This document shows positions 11,225-22,718 of a stretch of 64,000 nucleotides of DNA, piece after piece. The stretch covers positions 6,846,501 to 6,910,500 of the forward strand of contig JAZHRO010000012.1 in the NCBI GenBank assembly GCA_037157565.1, read 5' to 3'. Numbering within the stretch: the first letter of the stretch is position 1; every line of letters starts with the position of its first letter. The position numbers and the translations under genes are program-made. Under the pieces are notes generated by a model. The model saw nothing but the letters and a program-made list of their open reading frames with translations. It did no database searches and was not told the origin of the DNA. The stretch is from Thalassia testudinum (Eukaryota > Streptophyta > Magnoliopsida > Alismatales > Hydrocharitaceae).

Positions 11225-13122
11225 AGTTTGTTTTTGGGTTTATTCTCAGTTTTATCTTGCTAGTGTTATAAGTTTTCATCAAAAAGTCATATTATTCAAC
11301 TTGGAGGAGGCACGATTGTTGCTACGGGGAGGAGAAACCTTGATTGGAAGTAGTAGCGATGGCGCAAGGAGCTTATGGTGCATGAATAGACGAGGAGATC
11401 GATGAAGGTTGCATCAATCGCTTGTCGTTGCCTTAATTTCCCCTGCGATCTCATCAACTTGGGGAGGTCGTCGCTGTCAGGGTGATTTAGCAATGGAGAT
11501 GGAGTTGATTGCACTGAAGATCTTGCGTGATTGGAGGCGCGAACGATCTCGGCAACACATGTGGTCGTGAGGAAGAAGACGATGGAGGCAACTGAGATCT
11601 CACAAGGACAGCATTGGCAATGGCGATAAAGGCGCTAGTGGTGCTCGAGGAGTCATGCGAGGAAGAAGAGTTGCAAAAAGAAGAAAGCGACGACGATTTA
11701 GGTGAGGATCTCGTGAAGATGGCGCCTAGAGGATCTCACGCGATTTATCTATCGTAGCACCTACGTTCTTGCAAGAGATCGTGGGAAAATTCGCGAGAAT
11801 CTCGAACAAGCGCAACAATTGTTCTCTCGTTAGCATTTCAGAGAGGTCCATTGAGGGAACCACTTTGGAGCTACTAATGCCACACTGTCTTAGTTAATGA
11901 GAAGAAAGGAAAAGAGGAGTAAACAATTGGGGAGAGATGGAGATATCGAGAGAAAAAGGGAGGAAAATAAAGAGAGAAGGAAATAAAAAGGTGAAAAAGG
12001 AATAAAAGAGAAATATAAAAAAAGGTGGGGGGTAGGGGGGAAGAACGAGAAAACAAAAAGAACAAAAAAAAGTGAAAAAAATTGAAAATGTAAAAAAAAT
12101 GATATGATGATGATTATGTTTAAGGGAAGAGGGGGAGCAGCTGTTCTCTCGTCTTATTATTTCTTCTCTATGTTTATTTCCTCTCCCATAGAGTTTGGGA
12201 GAAAGGAGTGTAAATGGTATTATAGTCACCTCCATTTTGGAGCCCCTTTGTTCGAGGACACCACATGAGAAACCACAATTCTGGGAGGTCCAGAGTTTTG
12301 AGGTCTCTAAAGAAAGAGATCCAGTTTTGAGGTCTTCAGAAGAAGGGCCCATATTAGGTTTCTAGATGGGAGATCTAGTTTCGTGGACTCCAAATGGTTG
12401 TATATTTGAAACAAGTTGACCTCCTTGCGGGGCATGGATGAAAAGCTCGAGTATGGTCCGTTCGCCAAATATTCTGAAGTTCAATCCAAGCGCGGTGAAG
12501 TGAAATCAAGGTATTTCAAGGAATCCACTTCGTTCTCGTTCTCCTTCTCTCTCTACGATGATGTTTGATTTCTGTAATTCGTTCTCCTTTCCCCCAGTAT
12601 ACCATCTTTTTGGTAAGTCTTTCTTCTTCCCCATGGGATAGAAGAAAACCTGCTTCTAGGTCGATTCTGAGATCGACTCCCATTAGAAGCAGGAGAAAGG
12701 AAAGGAGCTACTCACAATAGATGAGGGAGAGCCATCGACTGAAGCAAGAGGAACACCACCCGTGAACCCCCGACCAAAGGGAGGACCGACCTCAAGGGAG
12801 GAACAATAACCTAGCAAGCTAGGCTCACCGCTGTATCTAATATGGGCTCACAAGAATACCAATTCAATATCCCATATTTCATATGGGTATATACAGGGAT
12901 ACTGAATGGGGAGCCACTAGCATTAGCTGAGGTCTTCAGAGGAGAGGCCTTTGTGAAAGCCATCTACAACAATTTGTCCAGCAGCTCCAGACCTCGCTGA
13001 TGTGTTGTCATCAGCGCACCTGCCTACGGTAAGAACTACTTGAGAGAGTTGTGTTCTATTGTGTAGAGTGGGGTTTTGTTGTTGTACATGCTGAGCATTC
13101 AATGCTCTAGCTTGAGGGGGAC
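11225..13122 (+). other. Interior of the non-autonomous element, non-coding
   Basis: No gag, protease, RT or integrase motif was found on either strand. The A/G-rich tract at 11890-12110 creates spurious minus-strand Phe/Ser/Leu/Pro-rich frames. A polypurine tract (GAGGGGGAC) lies immediately before 13123, as expected for plus-strand priming. Confidence 0.7.
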
Positions 13123-13285
13123 TGTTGGAAAATGTGTGGTTGGTTTAGTACCACATCATGAGATGGAGTGTTAGAGTGTGTAGTGGCCTATAAATATGCA
13201 TGTATCCCTCACTTGTTTCTTTGAGAAAATTACAGAGAAATCAGCCCTATCAATGTGTTTTTTCGTTGATTTATGCTTTGGTATC
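13123..13285 (+). repeat. 3' LTR of the non-autonomous element, first part
   Basis: TGTTGG at 13123 follows the polypurine tract. The sequence parallels 10959-11209, including a TATA box CCTATAAATA near 13189. It breaks at 13285 with GTATC, the target site of Copia-C. It resumes at 17180 with TTTTATGCTTCTGG, which corresponds to 11180-11209 of the 5' LTR. Confidence 0.8.
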
Positions 13286-13416
13286 TGTTGAGATGAAAGG
13301 AATATTCTATCTCAAATAAGAAATCCTAACCTCTCTTTTATATGAGAGGTTTGGGAAAAATTACAAAGATATCCCAAAAGTAATAAAAATAAACAATAAA
13401 GTCCTTAGGCTCAACA
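13286..13416 (-). repeat. Copia-C 3' LTR (131 bp)
   Basis: Terminal inverted TGTTGAG...CTCAACA is intact. It differs from the other LTR at roughly a dozen positions. The TCTTTTATATGAGAGG word may hold the promoter TATA. Its length is short for a Copia LTR. Confidence 0.88.
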
Positions 13417-13512
13417 CTTCCCCTTGAGTTGAGGTGTAGATATCTACAAGACCCAACTTGTCGCACAAGAAGTTAAGACGTTTCTTCTTGAGAGCCTTGG
13501 TAAATATATTAG

Positions 13513-14900
13513 TCAATTGAAGCTCTGAGGAGACATAGGGGGTACTAATCCTGTCGCTAAGAATAGCATCATGAACAAAATGGCAGTCAACCTCGATATG
13601 CTTAGTCGTCTCATGAAAAATTGGATTTGAGGCAATATAAGCAGCAGATTTGTTGTCACAAAGAAGTGGAACGGGTAAGATAATCTAGATATCAAGATCC
13701 TGTAAGAAGGAAGCAATCCACATAACTTCACATGCAGCTCGTGCCATGGCTCTATACTCCACCTCGGCACTTAAATGGGACACAACACTCTGCTTCTTGC
13801 TCCTCTAGGAGATAAGATTCCCTACAACATAGACTATGAAGCTTGAAGTAGAGCGTCAATCATCCACAGACCCAACATAATCTGCATCAAAGTAGGCAAG
13901 TATGTCTAGGATGCTACCATCTTTGTAATACAACCCTCTACTTGGTGACCCCTCGAGGTATCTCAGAATGAGGCAAACCTCACGCCAATGGCTGTAACGT
14001 GAAGCTTGCATATGCTAGCCAGCGTGGCTCACTGCAAAATTGATATCAGACCCCGTGATGATAAGATAGAGTAAGCAACTCGTTGTACTATGGTAATAAG
14101 TAACGTCCTCATACACGGATCCTCCTCATTAGAAGGGCGTGCAAGGTGTAGCTCCAAAGGTATACCAGAAAGCTTAGTATCGAGCAAACCTGCATCCTAA
14201 AGAATCTAAAACGTATATTGCTTCTGTGATAAGGACAAACCTGACCCATGTCGTATTGCCTTAATCCCCAAGAAGTATCTCAACTCTCCCAAGTCCTTGA
14301 TAACAAAGGTAGATTGTAAGAAGGACTTGGTCTGAGCAATCCCATCATCATCATCACCAGTAAGAATCATATCATCTACATACACAGCTAAGATAACAAC
14401 ACGGGTACACCCTCCATACTTAGTCTTCCTAATGAAGATAGAGTGATCAAGAGTAGAGCGTTGGAAGCCAATCTTCCCAATCTCTATACCAAGCCTCTTA
14501 AACCAAGGACTCTATTTCAATCCATATAACGCCTTTCTCAGACGGCAAACAAGCTCCCCCTAACTACTGTAACCTGGTGGCTGCGTCATGTACACCTCCT
14601 TAGATAAATCATCTTATAAGAAGTCATTTTTAATGTCAAGCTGTTGTAAGCGCCATTTTCTAATTATGACAACAGAAATGATAATCCCGACGGATGGGAT
14701 ACGAGCTACAGGAGAAAAGGTCTTGAAGTAATCTATCCCAAATGTCTAAGTAAAGCCTTTGGGAACAAGCCTGGCTTTATACTTGTCCACCGTCTCATCA
14801 GGTCGATACTTGATGGTGTAGACCCATCTGCAATCCACCACAATAGCATCATCAGGACATGGTACTAGCTCTCAAGTATGTTGTGACTGTAAGGTCTGTA
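13513..14900 (-). pseudogene. Copia-C reverse transcriptase and RNase H, multiple stops
   Basis: Read leftwards, the RT shows LQQLDIKNDFL, EVYMTQPPGYSS, CRLRKALYGL, AVYVDDMILTGDDDD and LGELRYFLGIK. The YVDD catalytic box is intact. RNase H follows with CEASRALAMA-like remnants in the 13513-13770 frame and its flanks. Stops interrupt at least ten places (for example within the conserved GYSSQG position). It is therefore a pseudogene, although the fold is still readable along its length. Confidence 0.85.
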
Positions 14901-15399
14901 TCTCCTCATCCATCGCAGCTTGCCACCTCAGATCACGGGAGGCCTAAGAAAAATCAATGGGAATATCAGAAGAAGTAATATCTGAAGCAAACTGACGAAC
15001 ACCATCCTCAAGGTGAGCAACAATTGTGTACAGAGAGAGAGGATGAAGTGTGCACACTCTACTGGGTCTCCTTAAAGGCAATTGTTCCTCTGTGTTTGAA
15101 TTGCTCTCATCTGCCAAATTAGAATCAGTATGTGGCCTCTGATGGTAAACCTGAGTCTTTTCTAGGGTAGCTTGAACAGACGCTCCCTCCTCTGAGAAGG
15201 AATCTTCTCAAAGAAGGTCACATCTACAGTGACAACATATCTCCTGAGACTAGGATCATTGCACCTATATCCTTTTTGAGTTCTAGAATACCCAAGAAAG
15301 ACGCATTTGATTGCCCTAGGAGAGAATTTGTCCTAATTGCCATATGCCTAGACCAAACAAGTACATCCAAACACCTTCAGAGGTAGCGCAAAGGGCCTG

Positions 15400-15960
15400 T
15401 CATAATCTGGATGAATCACTTGGAAAGGAATCTGTCCTAAAGAACTGGCGAAGGTACCCGATTAATCAGGTAGGCTGCAGTAAGTATGGTATCTCCCCAT
15501 AATTGCTTAGGAACCTTCATAAGGATCATCAAGGTTTTACCAATGCCAGTAGATGTCAAAGCTTGCGCTCAGCCACACCATTCTGCCAAGATGGGTGATC
15601 ATACATCTGATGAATAATACCTTGGGAAGAAAAGAGACTCTGTACATCTCGCTGCATAAACTCCAAGGCATCATCACTCCGAAAAACATGAACCGTACTA
15701 TCATATTGAGTTTGAACCTCTGCTAAGAACTGCTGAATAACCTGAGGAATCTCTGCACGAGTCTTCATCAAGAAGACCCAGGTGAGGCGACTATGATCAT
15801 CCACCATCACAGTACAATATTGGTGTCCTCCTGGCATAGACACTCTGGATGGCCCCTACACATCACAGTGTACTAGGGCAAAGGGAACAACACTCACTCT
15901 ATCATCCCTCTATGGATTGGTATTCCTGTGGTGTTTCTCAAGCTGGCAATTCTCACATTG
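15400..15960 (-). pseudogene. Copia-C integrase core
   Basis: The frame at 15556-15843 reads YCTVMVDDHSRLTWVFLMK, then VFRSDDALEF and HPSWQNGVAERK. These carry the D...D...E catalytic layout of Copia integrases (usually VxRSDNGxEF and CPxTPQQNGVAERK). The second Asp (RSDDALEF) and the QNGVAE Glu are retained. Flanks are shifted out of frame. Confidence 0.85.
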
Positions 15961-16143
15961 TAATGTTAGAGAGTCTAGTAAACTGGGATATATCTATCTC
16001 ATCTTTTTAAGCAAGGGGTGCCTAAGTCTCCTATGCCATAGCCATGGGTTAGATGCTATCGACGCTGCTCCTGCAAACAAGGTGGGTGTGCCAAGGTAAT
16101 AAAGTCTATCTCGCTCTATACCCCCACCTATAGTATCTCTTGT

Positions 16144-16602
16144 CTATCTATCTTGGAAATAGCAATGGGCTTCGTCAAACACAACACGACACTTAAGATC
16201 CCTACAGATGCAACTCATAGACAATAGATTCATCGGGAACTCGGGAGCACAGTGAACATCTCCAATCTGCTTCTTCGGAGAAGCATGTACATGCCCTACG
16301 GCTGTGATGGGTGATGTGGCTCCATTGGCCACCCCAACATCTTTGATCCCACGCGGGGTTTTAGGATTCTTAAGACATTTCACAGCTCCTGTAAGGTGGA
16401 TAGAAGCCCCAGAGTCAATTATCAACCTTCCTCCGATCCTCTTTTTCTTCTTCATGTCTCCTTGGGTTGCAAATGCAAACTCTTTCAAGTCTAAAATAGA
16501 ACTTCTTGGTGCATGGCTCCCATCTTCAGTGCACGAGAGAAGGCTCATCGGACTTAAGGAGGCTAACTTTGTCACCAGAGGTGAGAGAAGACTCATCACC
16601 AC
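16144..16602 (-). pseudogene. Copia-C protease and GAG-pre-integrase start
   Basis: The 152-codon open frame holds RLIIDSGASIHLTG, the aspartic protease active-site loop. It continues with GVANGATSPITAVGHVHA, PEFPMNLLSMSCICRDL and CRVVFDEAHCYFQDR, typical of the stretch between protease and pre-integrase domains. This is the best preserved part of Copia-C. The upstream ATG at 16602 is only the first ATG in the frame. The true product would be a polyprotein starting in gag. Confidence 0.85.
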
Positions 16603-17020
16603 AACTAAGAAGCATTATATACACTTCATCACGCAAGAGATTGCATATCGAACCACGAACCAGGGTGGTAGACAGCCCGATGGACTCGCTCACAGACCTT
16701 CCACAGATTAGTTGGTGCTCAACAGATGGTCGGTGGTCCTGCAGGCCATGTGCGGCAGACTGCTGGTCTTGCAGACCATGCACAGCAGGCCGCTGGCCTT
16801 GCCGTCGTCGCCGGCAGTCTGCTGCAGTCCACTAGCAAGGTTGCCACCCAAGGTGGTAGCCTCGAGGCCATCAACAGGGGCGGCGGTGGTGTGGAGGTTG
16901 GAGCCACCTCCGCTGTCGCTGCTCCTGATCATCTCTCGAATCACCGATTGAATCACCAAAATATTGGTGATTCAATCATCTTTTAGGTAGAATATTTGGT
17001 GGGATATCGAAGTTCTAGTT
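16603..17020 (-). pseudogene. Copia-C gag remnant, capsid domain missing
   Basis: Only about 400 bp separate the PBS from the protease, versus roughly 1 kb normally. Minus-strand frames (16708-16959, 16719-16907) are Ala/Pro/Thr-rich and show no UBN2 capsid or CCHC knuckle. The region has several in-phase near-repeats of a CCGCC/TGCAGACC type. A deletion of gag is inferred. Confidence 0.5.
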
Positions 17021-17025
17021 TAGGA

Positions 17026-17042
17026 TCGCTGCTTTGATATCA
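17026..17042 (-). other. Copia-C primer binding site (tRNA-Met type)
   Basis: The minus strand reads TGATATCAAAGCAGC directly inside the 5' LTR, a degraded form of TGGTATCAGAGC. Confidence 0.75.
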
Positions 17043-17174
17043 TGTTGAGATGAAAAGAATGTTCGATCTCAAATAAGAAAACCTTAGCCTCTCTTTTATA
17101 TGAAAAATTTGGGAAAAATTACAAGGATATCCCAAAAGTAATAAAAATAGATAAGAAAGTCCCTAGGCTCAATA
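17043..17174 (-). repeat. Copia-C 5' LTR (132 bp)
   Basis: It pairs with 13286-13416. Its outer end reads CTCAATA instead of CTCAACA, a point change that would weaken integrase recognition. Confidence 0.88.
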
Positions 17175-17179
17175 ATATC

Positions 17180-17209
17180 TTTTATGCTTCTGGTCATTCA
17201 TAGTATTCA
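17180..17209 (+). repeat. 3' LTR of the non-autonomous element, last part
   Basis: TTTATGCTTCTGG...TATTCA matches TTTATGCTTTCGT...TATTCA at the end of the 5' LTR (11180-11209). This proves that Copia-C interrupted one LTR. Confidence 0.75.
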
Positions 17210-18095
17210 ATTGTATACACAACATTGATATGATAATATTAATTGGTCACCACTTGTGACCACCAAAAGAAGAGTTTCATTAATTGGAAACAAGGTATAT
17301 TTGACCTGCCGCTCTCAAAATCTCTCTTGCAACAAAATGTGTTGAGTTTAGAGCTCCAATCCTTTATTTATAGATGCAATCAATAATACTAATCCTACCC
17401 TTGATAGGATTCAAAGTACATGATTAAAACTCCTGCTCTTACTTGGAATACAGGGACCATACAAATATGGGAAAAATGTTTTTGTATACATATTAGTCGG
17501 CTCTAAATATCTTGAATGTAGATAGTTTTGAATTTGTGTGGAGCCCGATAAGCTGTTTGTTTACTCAAATCAGAAAATAAACAATGTTTAGCAGCAGGAA
17601 AAGGAATCCAAAAGCATGAAATTAACTAAGTTAACCAGTATAAGTGCAAAAAATGACCAAACTAACTTTAGTCATCTTTTTGCATCATAAATTGTCATAG
17701 TTATTTTTTCAGACTACGATTAATCCATCCCCTAATTTACACACTTTTTCACACACTTCTCAAAATATTAGATATCACTAGTGGTTTTCTTTTTTTATAT
17801 ATCAACAGTGGATATTTAGTTGCATCTAAGTGGCACCGGTGATACTTAATTGTACACTTAAATATCACTAATAACATTCAAATATCAACGGCAACATTTA
17901 GTTGTACACTAAAGTATCACTGGCTGTTTTTAGCGTACAAAAATCATCGCCAGAGATATTTAATTTTGGGAGGAGGTGCGAGAGTGGATGACTAAAGGGA
18001 GTTAATGTATATTTGTGCTTATTTTTTCACACTCTTATCAGACAGTAATTTCCTAATTCCTCTTGTTTTGTTATTGTTTTCCTGTCAATGATCAG
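17210..18095. other. Putative intron or upstream flank of the NFD4-like exon
   Basis: No exon was recognised. Imperfect short repeats (GTACACTTAAATATCACTA and variants on both strands) cluster at 17770-17960. The last bases before 18096 form a splice acceptor, a T-rich tract then ATCAG. Confidence 0.5.
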
Positions 18096-18594
18096 GGACT
18101 ATGCATTCCCAAGGCCAGCAGCTCTAGGCGCGGCTCAGGTGATGATGGCGATTGGCCATTTTCTCTTGGTTGTGGCGTGGCCTGGAGTCCTCTACTTTGC
18201 GATATTTTTGGTTGGTCTTGGTTATGGAGCTCACTGGGCAATCGTCCCAGCGACTGCTTCCGAGTTGTTTGGCTTGAAAAACTTCGGTGCATTGTATAAT
18301 TTCCTGACGGTGGCAAATCCGGCCGGTTCGCTGGTGTTCTCCGGCCTCATCGCCAGCACAATTTACGACTACGAAGCTGCCAAGCAGTCGAAAATCCCAG
18401 CCGGAATCGTGTCATTTATCCCTCTTGTTGGGAATTCAGAAACTGGAGAGTTGAAGTGTACAGGAGCCATCTGCTTCTCTTTCTCATTCTTGATAATGTG
18501 TGGGATGTGCATTGTTGCATCCGGCTTGAGCACAATCCTTGTGTTGAGGACCAGAAGAGTATACGGCACTCTCTATGGAAGAACTCGAACATGA
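18096..18594 (+). CDS. Last exon of a nodulin-like/NFD4-family MFS transporter (partial)
   Basis: The exon encodes about 166 residues, starting after a TTTTCCTGTCAATGATCAG acceptor with the frame RDYAFPRPAALGAAQVMM and ending at TGA 18592-18594. Motifs VGLGYGAHWAIVPATASELF and KNFGALYNFLTVANPAGSL are hallmarks of the plant nodulin-like major facilitator group that includes NUCLEAR FUSION DEFECTIVE 4. Hydrophobic stretches suggest about four membrane helices, the C-terminal quarter of a 12-helix protein. Family members are about 550-600 residues, so roughly 400 N-terminal residues must come from upstream exons. None was seen in the 18 kb to the left, which is filled with transposons. Either the intron is very long or the gene is truncated. 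The exon itself has no stop or frameshift. Substrate is unknown. Confidence 0.85.
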
Positions 18595-21500
18595 GTACTG
18601 CAGAGGCGAAGCGAAGGGACTATTGCTGACGGTAAGGTCAAATCTTGAGAAGCCTTTTTTTTTTTATGTACGATCAGTTCTATCTGAATATGTTTATGTT
18701 CTGGAATAAACCAGGAGACTATCCAAGTCAACATATATATTTGTTTTAATAGATCAATGCTTATTGGTTACCACTGCCTGTGATCGTTTGCCACACGAGT
18801 CCAATCGGTTAACTAAGCACCGACATCGTCGTAGGACGATGGATCTGGGCAACATTTATGTAACATCAAAAAAAAAATACTTTTGACGACGTTTATTTGT
18901 TCTTTGGTGACGTCAACAAACATTGCTGTAGATTTTTCATTTTCCTGAAGTTTACGCTTGAACGATGATATCGTTTTATCAAGCCTGCAATAACTCCTAT
19001 TCCCGGATGGACGAAGAAAGATGCATTTAAGGAAATCGATGAAATTCCACCAACTATTATATTGTTTATACCCAACCTAAAAATTTGTGGTTGGGATCAT
19101 GTAGATGTTAATTCTTTCGAGATTATACTCTGTTTATAATTTGAAAGATATGCTGTAAGCGTAGAAAATTCTGATGTAATCGTAGCCAACCTAGATGACA
19201 TAAGTAAGAGTTAACGCGATATTCAAGCACTATTAGGGTACAAGAACTTAAAAGAGGAATTAGTCAAGCAGTAAATGTTATTTGGGATTAAACCACTTTT
19301 AACTTTTTTCCTTTATTTATTAGTTATGACATCAAGGTTTAGAATTAGTATTTGTTTGAAGAGATAAAATATGATAATAATTTAACAAGCATACCTTGAA
19401 TCACATTTTGAAGTACTCTACTTAATTGTAAGTCTTTTAAAGAAATAAAATTAAGAGTAGGTGGGATAAGTTTATTCCAAAATTTGAAGCCAAGGTTCAA
19501 AATAGATGCATTCTGGGATGAAGTTGTCCATACCTGGAATAAGAGGTGTTACTTCCTTAAAAAAAAAAAGATCAGGTAAAATGGTATAATGCATTGAATT
19601 GTTGCTTTTGCATTTGGGATCAAAATATCTCTAGGTTGGGAAAATTGTATTAAGAAATGTGAAATTAGTGTTAATTTTCAATTGTATTTATTTGTATAGT
19701 AGTGTTAACATTAATTTATGTTTACTTGAATTAGTGTTAAGTTATGATGTTAATTTTTTTATCATTTACTTAATAGTGATGTTAAGTATATAAAGTATGA
19801 GAGGTGTCAGAGACACAAATAATGTATGATTTTAACGTAGACTTAGTTAACATCGATTAGGCAAATTCATATTAAATTGACTAAATTTAGGTTGATAAAT
19901 AAATGATTAAGTAGTCAAGTAAATGAAATTTAACCTTTCTTTTGACTGATTAAACCCCCCCCCCCCCCCCCCCCCCCAAATAAAGTAGGCCTAACTTATC
20001 ATCTCAGGGGTTTAAGCTAGTGGGTGGATTAGATTAATAAGGTGTTGGGATGCAACGAGGAGAATGTTAAATGTAATCAGTAAAATATGTTGATTAGTTG
20101 GTGAGGCAAGTAGTTGAGTTGGATGTGACGATTGAATATAAAATATTGTGAAACAATTTATCCCCCTCTCACAAGATATCATAGGCATTTTCTACTGCCA
20201 AACAAAGCCTCAGTGAAAGCTCTTAACGCATTCAATCATTTTTCCAGAGAAACAAAACTCACCGCATCACAACAGGATGCCTCTTTTCTAATGGGGAGGA
20301 GGCGTCTAATGTTTAGCATACAGGATAGGATCCATATCTCTTTTCTTTTCAATTTTCATATTAATTAGATTATTGGCATATGAAAAATCAAATATGGTAT
20401 ATTATTAGTTGGATGAGGAAAAGCATTTGGAAAAATAAGAAAGAAGGAAACTTTGCACTTTGTACGGTATGCATGATAAATATATGCCATCAAAGTTTAG
20501 CTGTATAAAAATCGTATGCCTTTTTCCAAAGGAAGACGGATCAGAGAATCCACCATGCAAACTCTAGGTAGAAGACAGAGATCACCCCTCTGTGGGTGTG
20601 GCCCTGGAGGGTCTCCCAATTTATCATCCAAGATAGAATAAATGTGTTTCCCTTCGCAGATCCTTAGACCCACAACTACTAGTACTTGCTTCCAGTTTTT
20701 GAAGAGTATACTTTGTGGGGGGGGGGGGGGGGGGGTGGGGGGGGGGGGTGTGCAATGCGAACAAAGCTCTTAAGTTCACGGGTCTAGTAGGCGGTTCTTA
20801 AAACTAATTCCAGAGTTTAGAGGGAAAAAAAATGGCGATTTTATCGATTGAACTCTCAAACCTAGTTTAGCAACTGGGTAAGCCACAAAAGTTGAGGTTA
20901 TCCTTCGTTGGAAGCCCGTCTAGCCCAATCCATAATAAAGCTACCTAATCCAAGTTAACTTGTCGCAAAAGTGAGCTGAGATAAGTTAGTAAAGGTAATG
21001 ATAATAGATGTCTCTTGTGATGGCTCAAAAATTCAAATCACCAATCTGACTCGACCAAATTAGTTTAGGCTATTAATGGGATTTTCATGTCATTTATCAA
21101 GGTTAATAATGGTGATTTTAATTGAGCCAAATACGAATTCTATAGGATTCCTTTTAAAGTTTGAACTTGAGTTTTATTAATTAATAGCATGAATTCTAGA
21201 AGGTGAAAGTGCAAGTGCAGAGAATTTGGAGGCTCATGGTAGTTGGGTGGAATGAAGTGGAAGAAGGGCATGGCATTAAATTCACCCGACCTATGTGAGC
21301 AGAAGCCTACAAGAGGGACTCCTCAACCCAATGCCCCCTGCTCTCCTTTAGCTCCTCTTCCCTCTCCTCTCTAGCCCCTACTACCTTTTTCTAGCCATTT
21401 GAGGGTCATTTGGAGGTCTTGGACTAGCATTTAACACTATTGCACATCAAACTCCATTGCAGCTACAGAGGGGAAGCTTCTTAAAGGGCTCTTGGTGAGG

Positions 21501-22718
21501 GAAGGAGGGGAGGACAACCCCCTATTGCAATTGCGATTTTTGCTTGTATTCAGAGGAAATCTAAGGTTTAAAGGGGGGAGAATTAAAGGAAGGAAAGGGA
21601 GAGAACGGGTCCTTTTGTTGCAACATCATGTGGCTAGATAAGGGTTCAAGGGCCTTTATTTGCTCACTTTGAGAGGGAGGGACTCCCCTTTTGTAAATTT
21701 TAACTCCCCTTACTCCTGTGTGCATGTCATCTGCCCTAAGGGATTAAAAGCAAGATGAGAAACTAATCTAGGGGGTTAACAATTTATTTTTCTAGAAATC
21801 AGCCCATGCATGTAGATGAATGTGAAAATAGATATGAGAATTCTTGGATCTTTATCTCGTGTTAGATGCATGATTTTGGAGTTTCGATTCATAATTTTTG
21901 AGGGTTTGTATAGCGTTTATCATGCTTTAATGTTGCATAAGGGAAGTTTTAAATGGGGTTTATTTGGTGGTGGTGGGGGGGGGGGGGGGGGGGGGGGGGG
22001 AGGTGAGATCTGAATAAGATTTTAGATTTACATGTTGGAGGTAGTGTAATGGTGTAACCTTGAAATCACCATTGTTGCGTAGCCAAATTAGAGGCGGCTT
22101 TGGATAATGTTCTAAGGTGAATAAAATGTGTATTTTAGGGGAAAATCTAAACTTGAACTTTTAGTTCTCTGAGTGAAGAATTAGACTAGAAATTATGTGG
22201 GAAAATTTTATTTGTCTAACTTCACTTAGACATGATATGCTAATGTTCATAAATATTCAATATGGTTGTCTTGGGTGGTTGGTTTAGGTCTTTGAAACCT
22301 TTCTTTTAAAATGACTATTTTAGTAGAATTGATGAACAGCTACAGCTCTATGGCTTAACAAAGTAGGATGCCTGGTTGGGAAGATATGAAAAATTATACC
22401 CTTAAATTTGATGTTCGATGGTGATGCTATGAGAATGGGCATAATGGTCACTTGGCTTGGAGCCGTAGAATTATCAAATTAAAGAAAACGCTTTTGATTG
22501 GAGCCTAGCCCTCCCAAATTCGGATGAAAGATGGGCCCAAGTACAACATTGAAAAAGCACAAGCAAATTCAAGCATAGAAAAATATGAAATTTGATAATC
22601 CAATTTTACTTTAATGGTGTACATTTTTTAAAGGAGATCTGATCCTCAATAGTGCACTATTAGTTAATAGTAGGCAAAATGTTGAATACATTGCCTGAAA
22701 TGAAATGATCCTGGGGAT
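18595..22718. other. Gene-free stretch with poly-C and poly-G runs
   Basis: 18595-19080 may include the 3' UTR of the NFD4-like gene. The rest is AT-rich with no protein-coding similarity seen on either strand. Homopolymer runs lie at 19955-19977 (23 C), 20717-20748 (G with one T) and 21975-22000 (26 G). The region 21180-21760 is purine/pyrimidine-biased and could be a decayed LTR, without supporting ends. Confidence 0.5.

Larger units (their letters stand above)
13286..17174 (-). mobile_element. Copia-C LTR retrotransposon, complete ends, decayed coding
   Basis: The two LTRs (13286-13416 and 17043-17174) share TGTTGAGATGAAA... and ...TAGGCTCAACA/TAGGCTCAATA ends. Target duplications are GTATC (13281-13285) and ATATC (17175-17179), one mismatch. 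The PBS is at 17026-17042 and the polypurine tract (AAGGGGAAG on the minus strand) adjoins 13417. Minus-strand order is gag remnant, protease, integrase, RT, RNase H. The ~3.6 kb interior is shorter than usual because the gag capsid region is missing. Confidence 0.88.
10959..17209 (+). mobile_element. Non-autonomous LTR retrotransposon, split by Copia-C
   Basis: Two similar LTRs bracket a ~1.9 kb interior that lacks any recognisable gag or pol. The 5' LTR spans about 10959-11209. The 3' LTR is split: 13123-13285 plus 17180-17209, separated by Copia-C. The PBS lies at 11213 and a polypurine tract precedes 13123. Without Copia-C the element is about 2.4 kb, in the range of TRIM/LARD-type elements that rely on proteins from elsewhere. 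A clean target duplication was not found. Confidence 0.72.
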
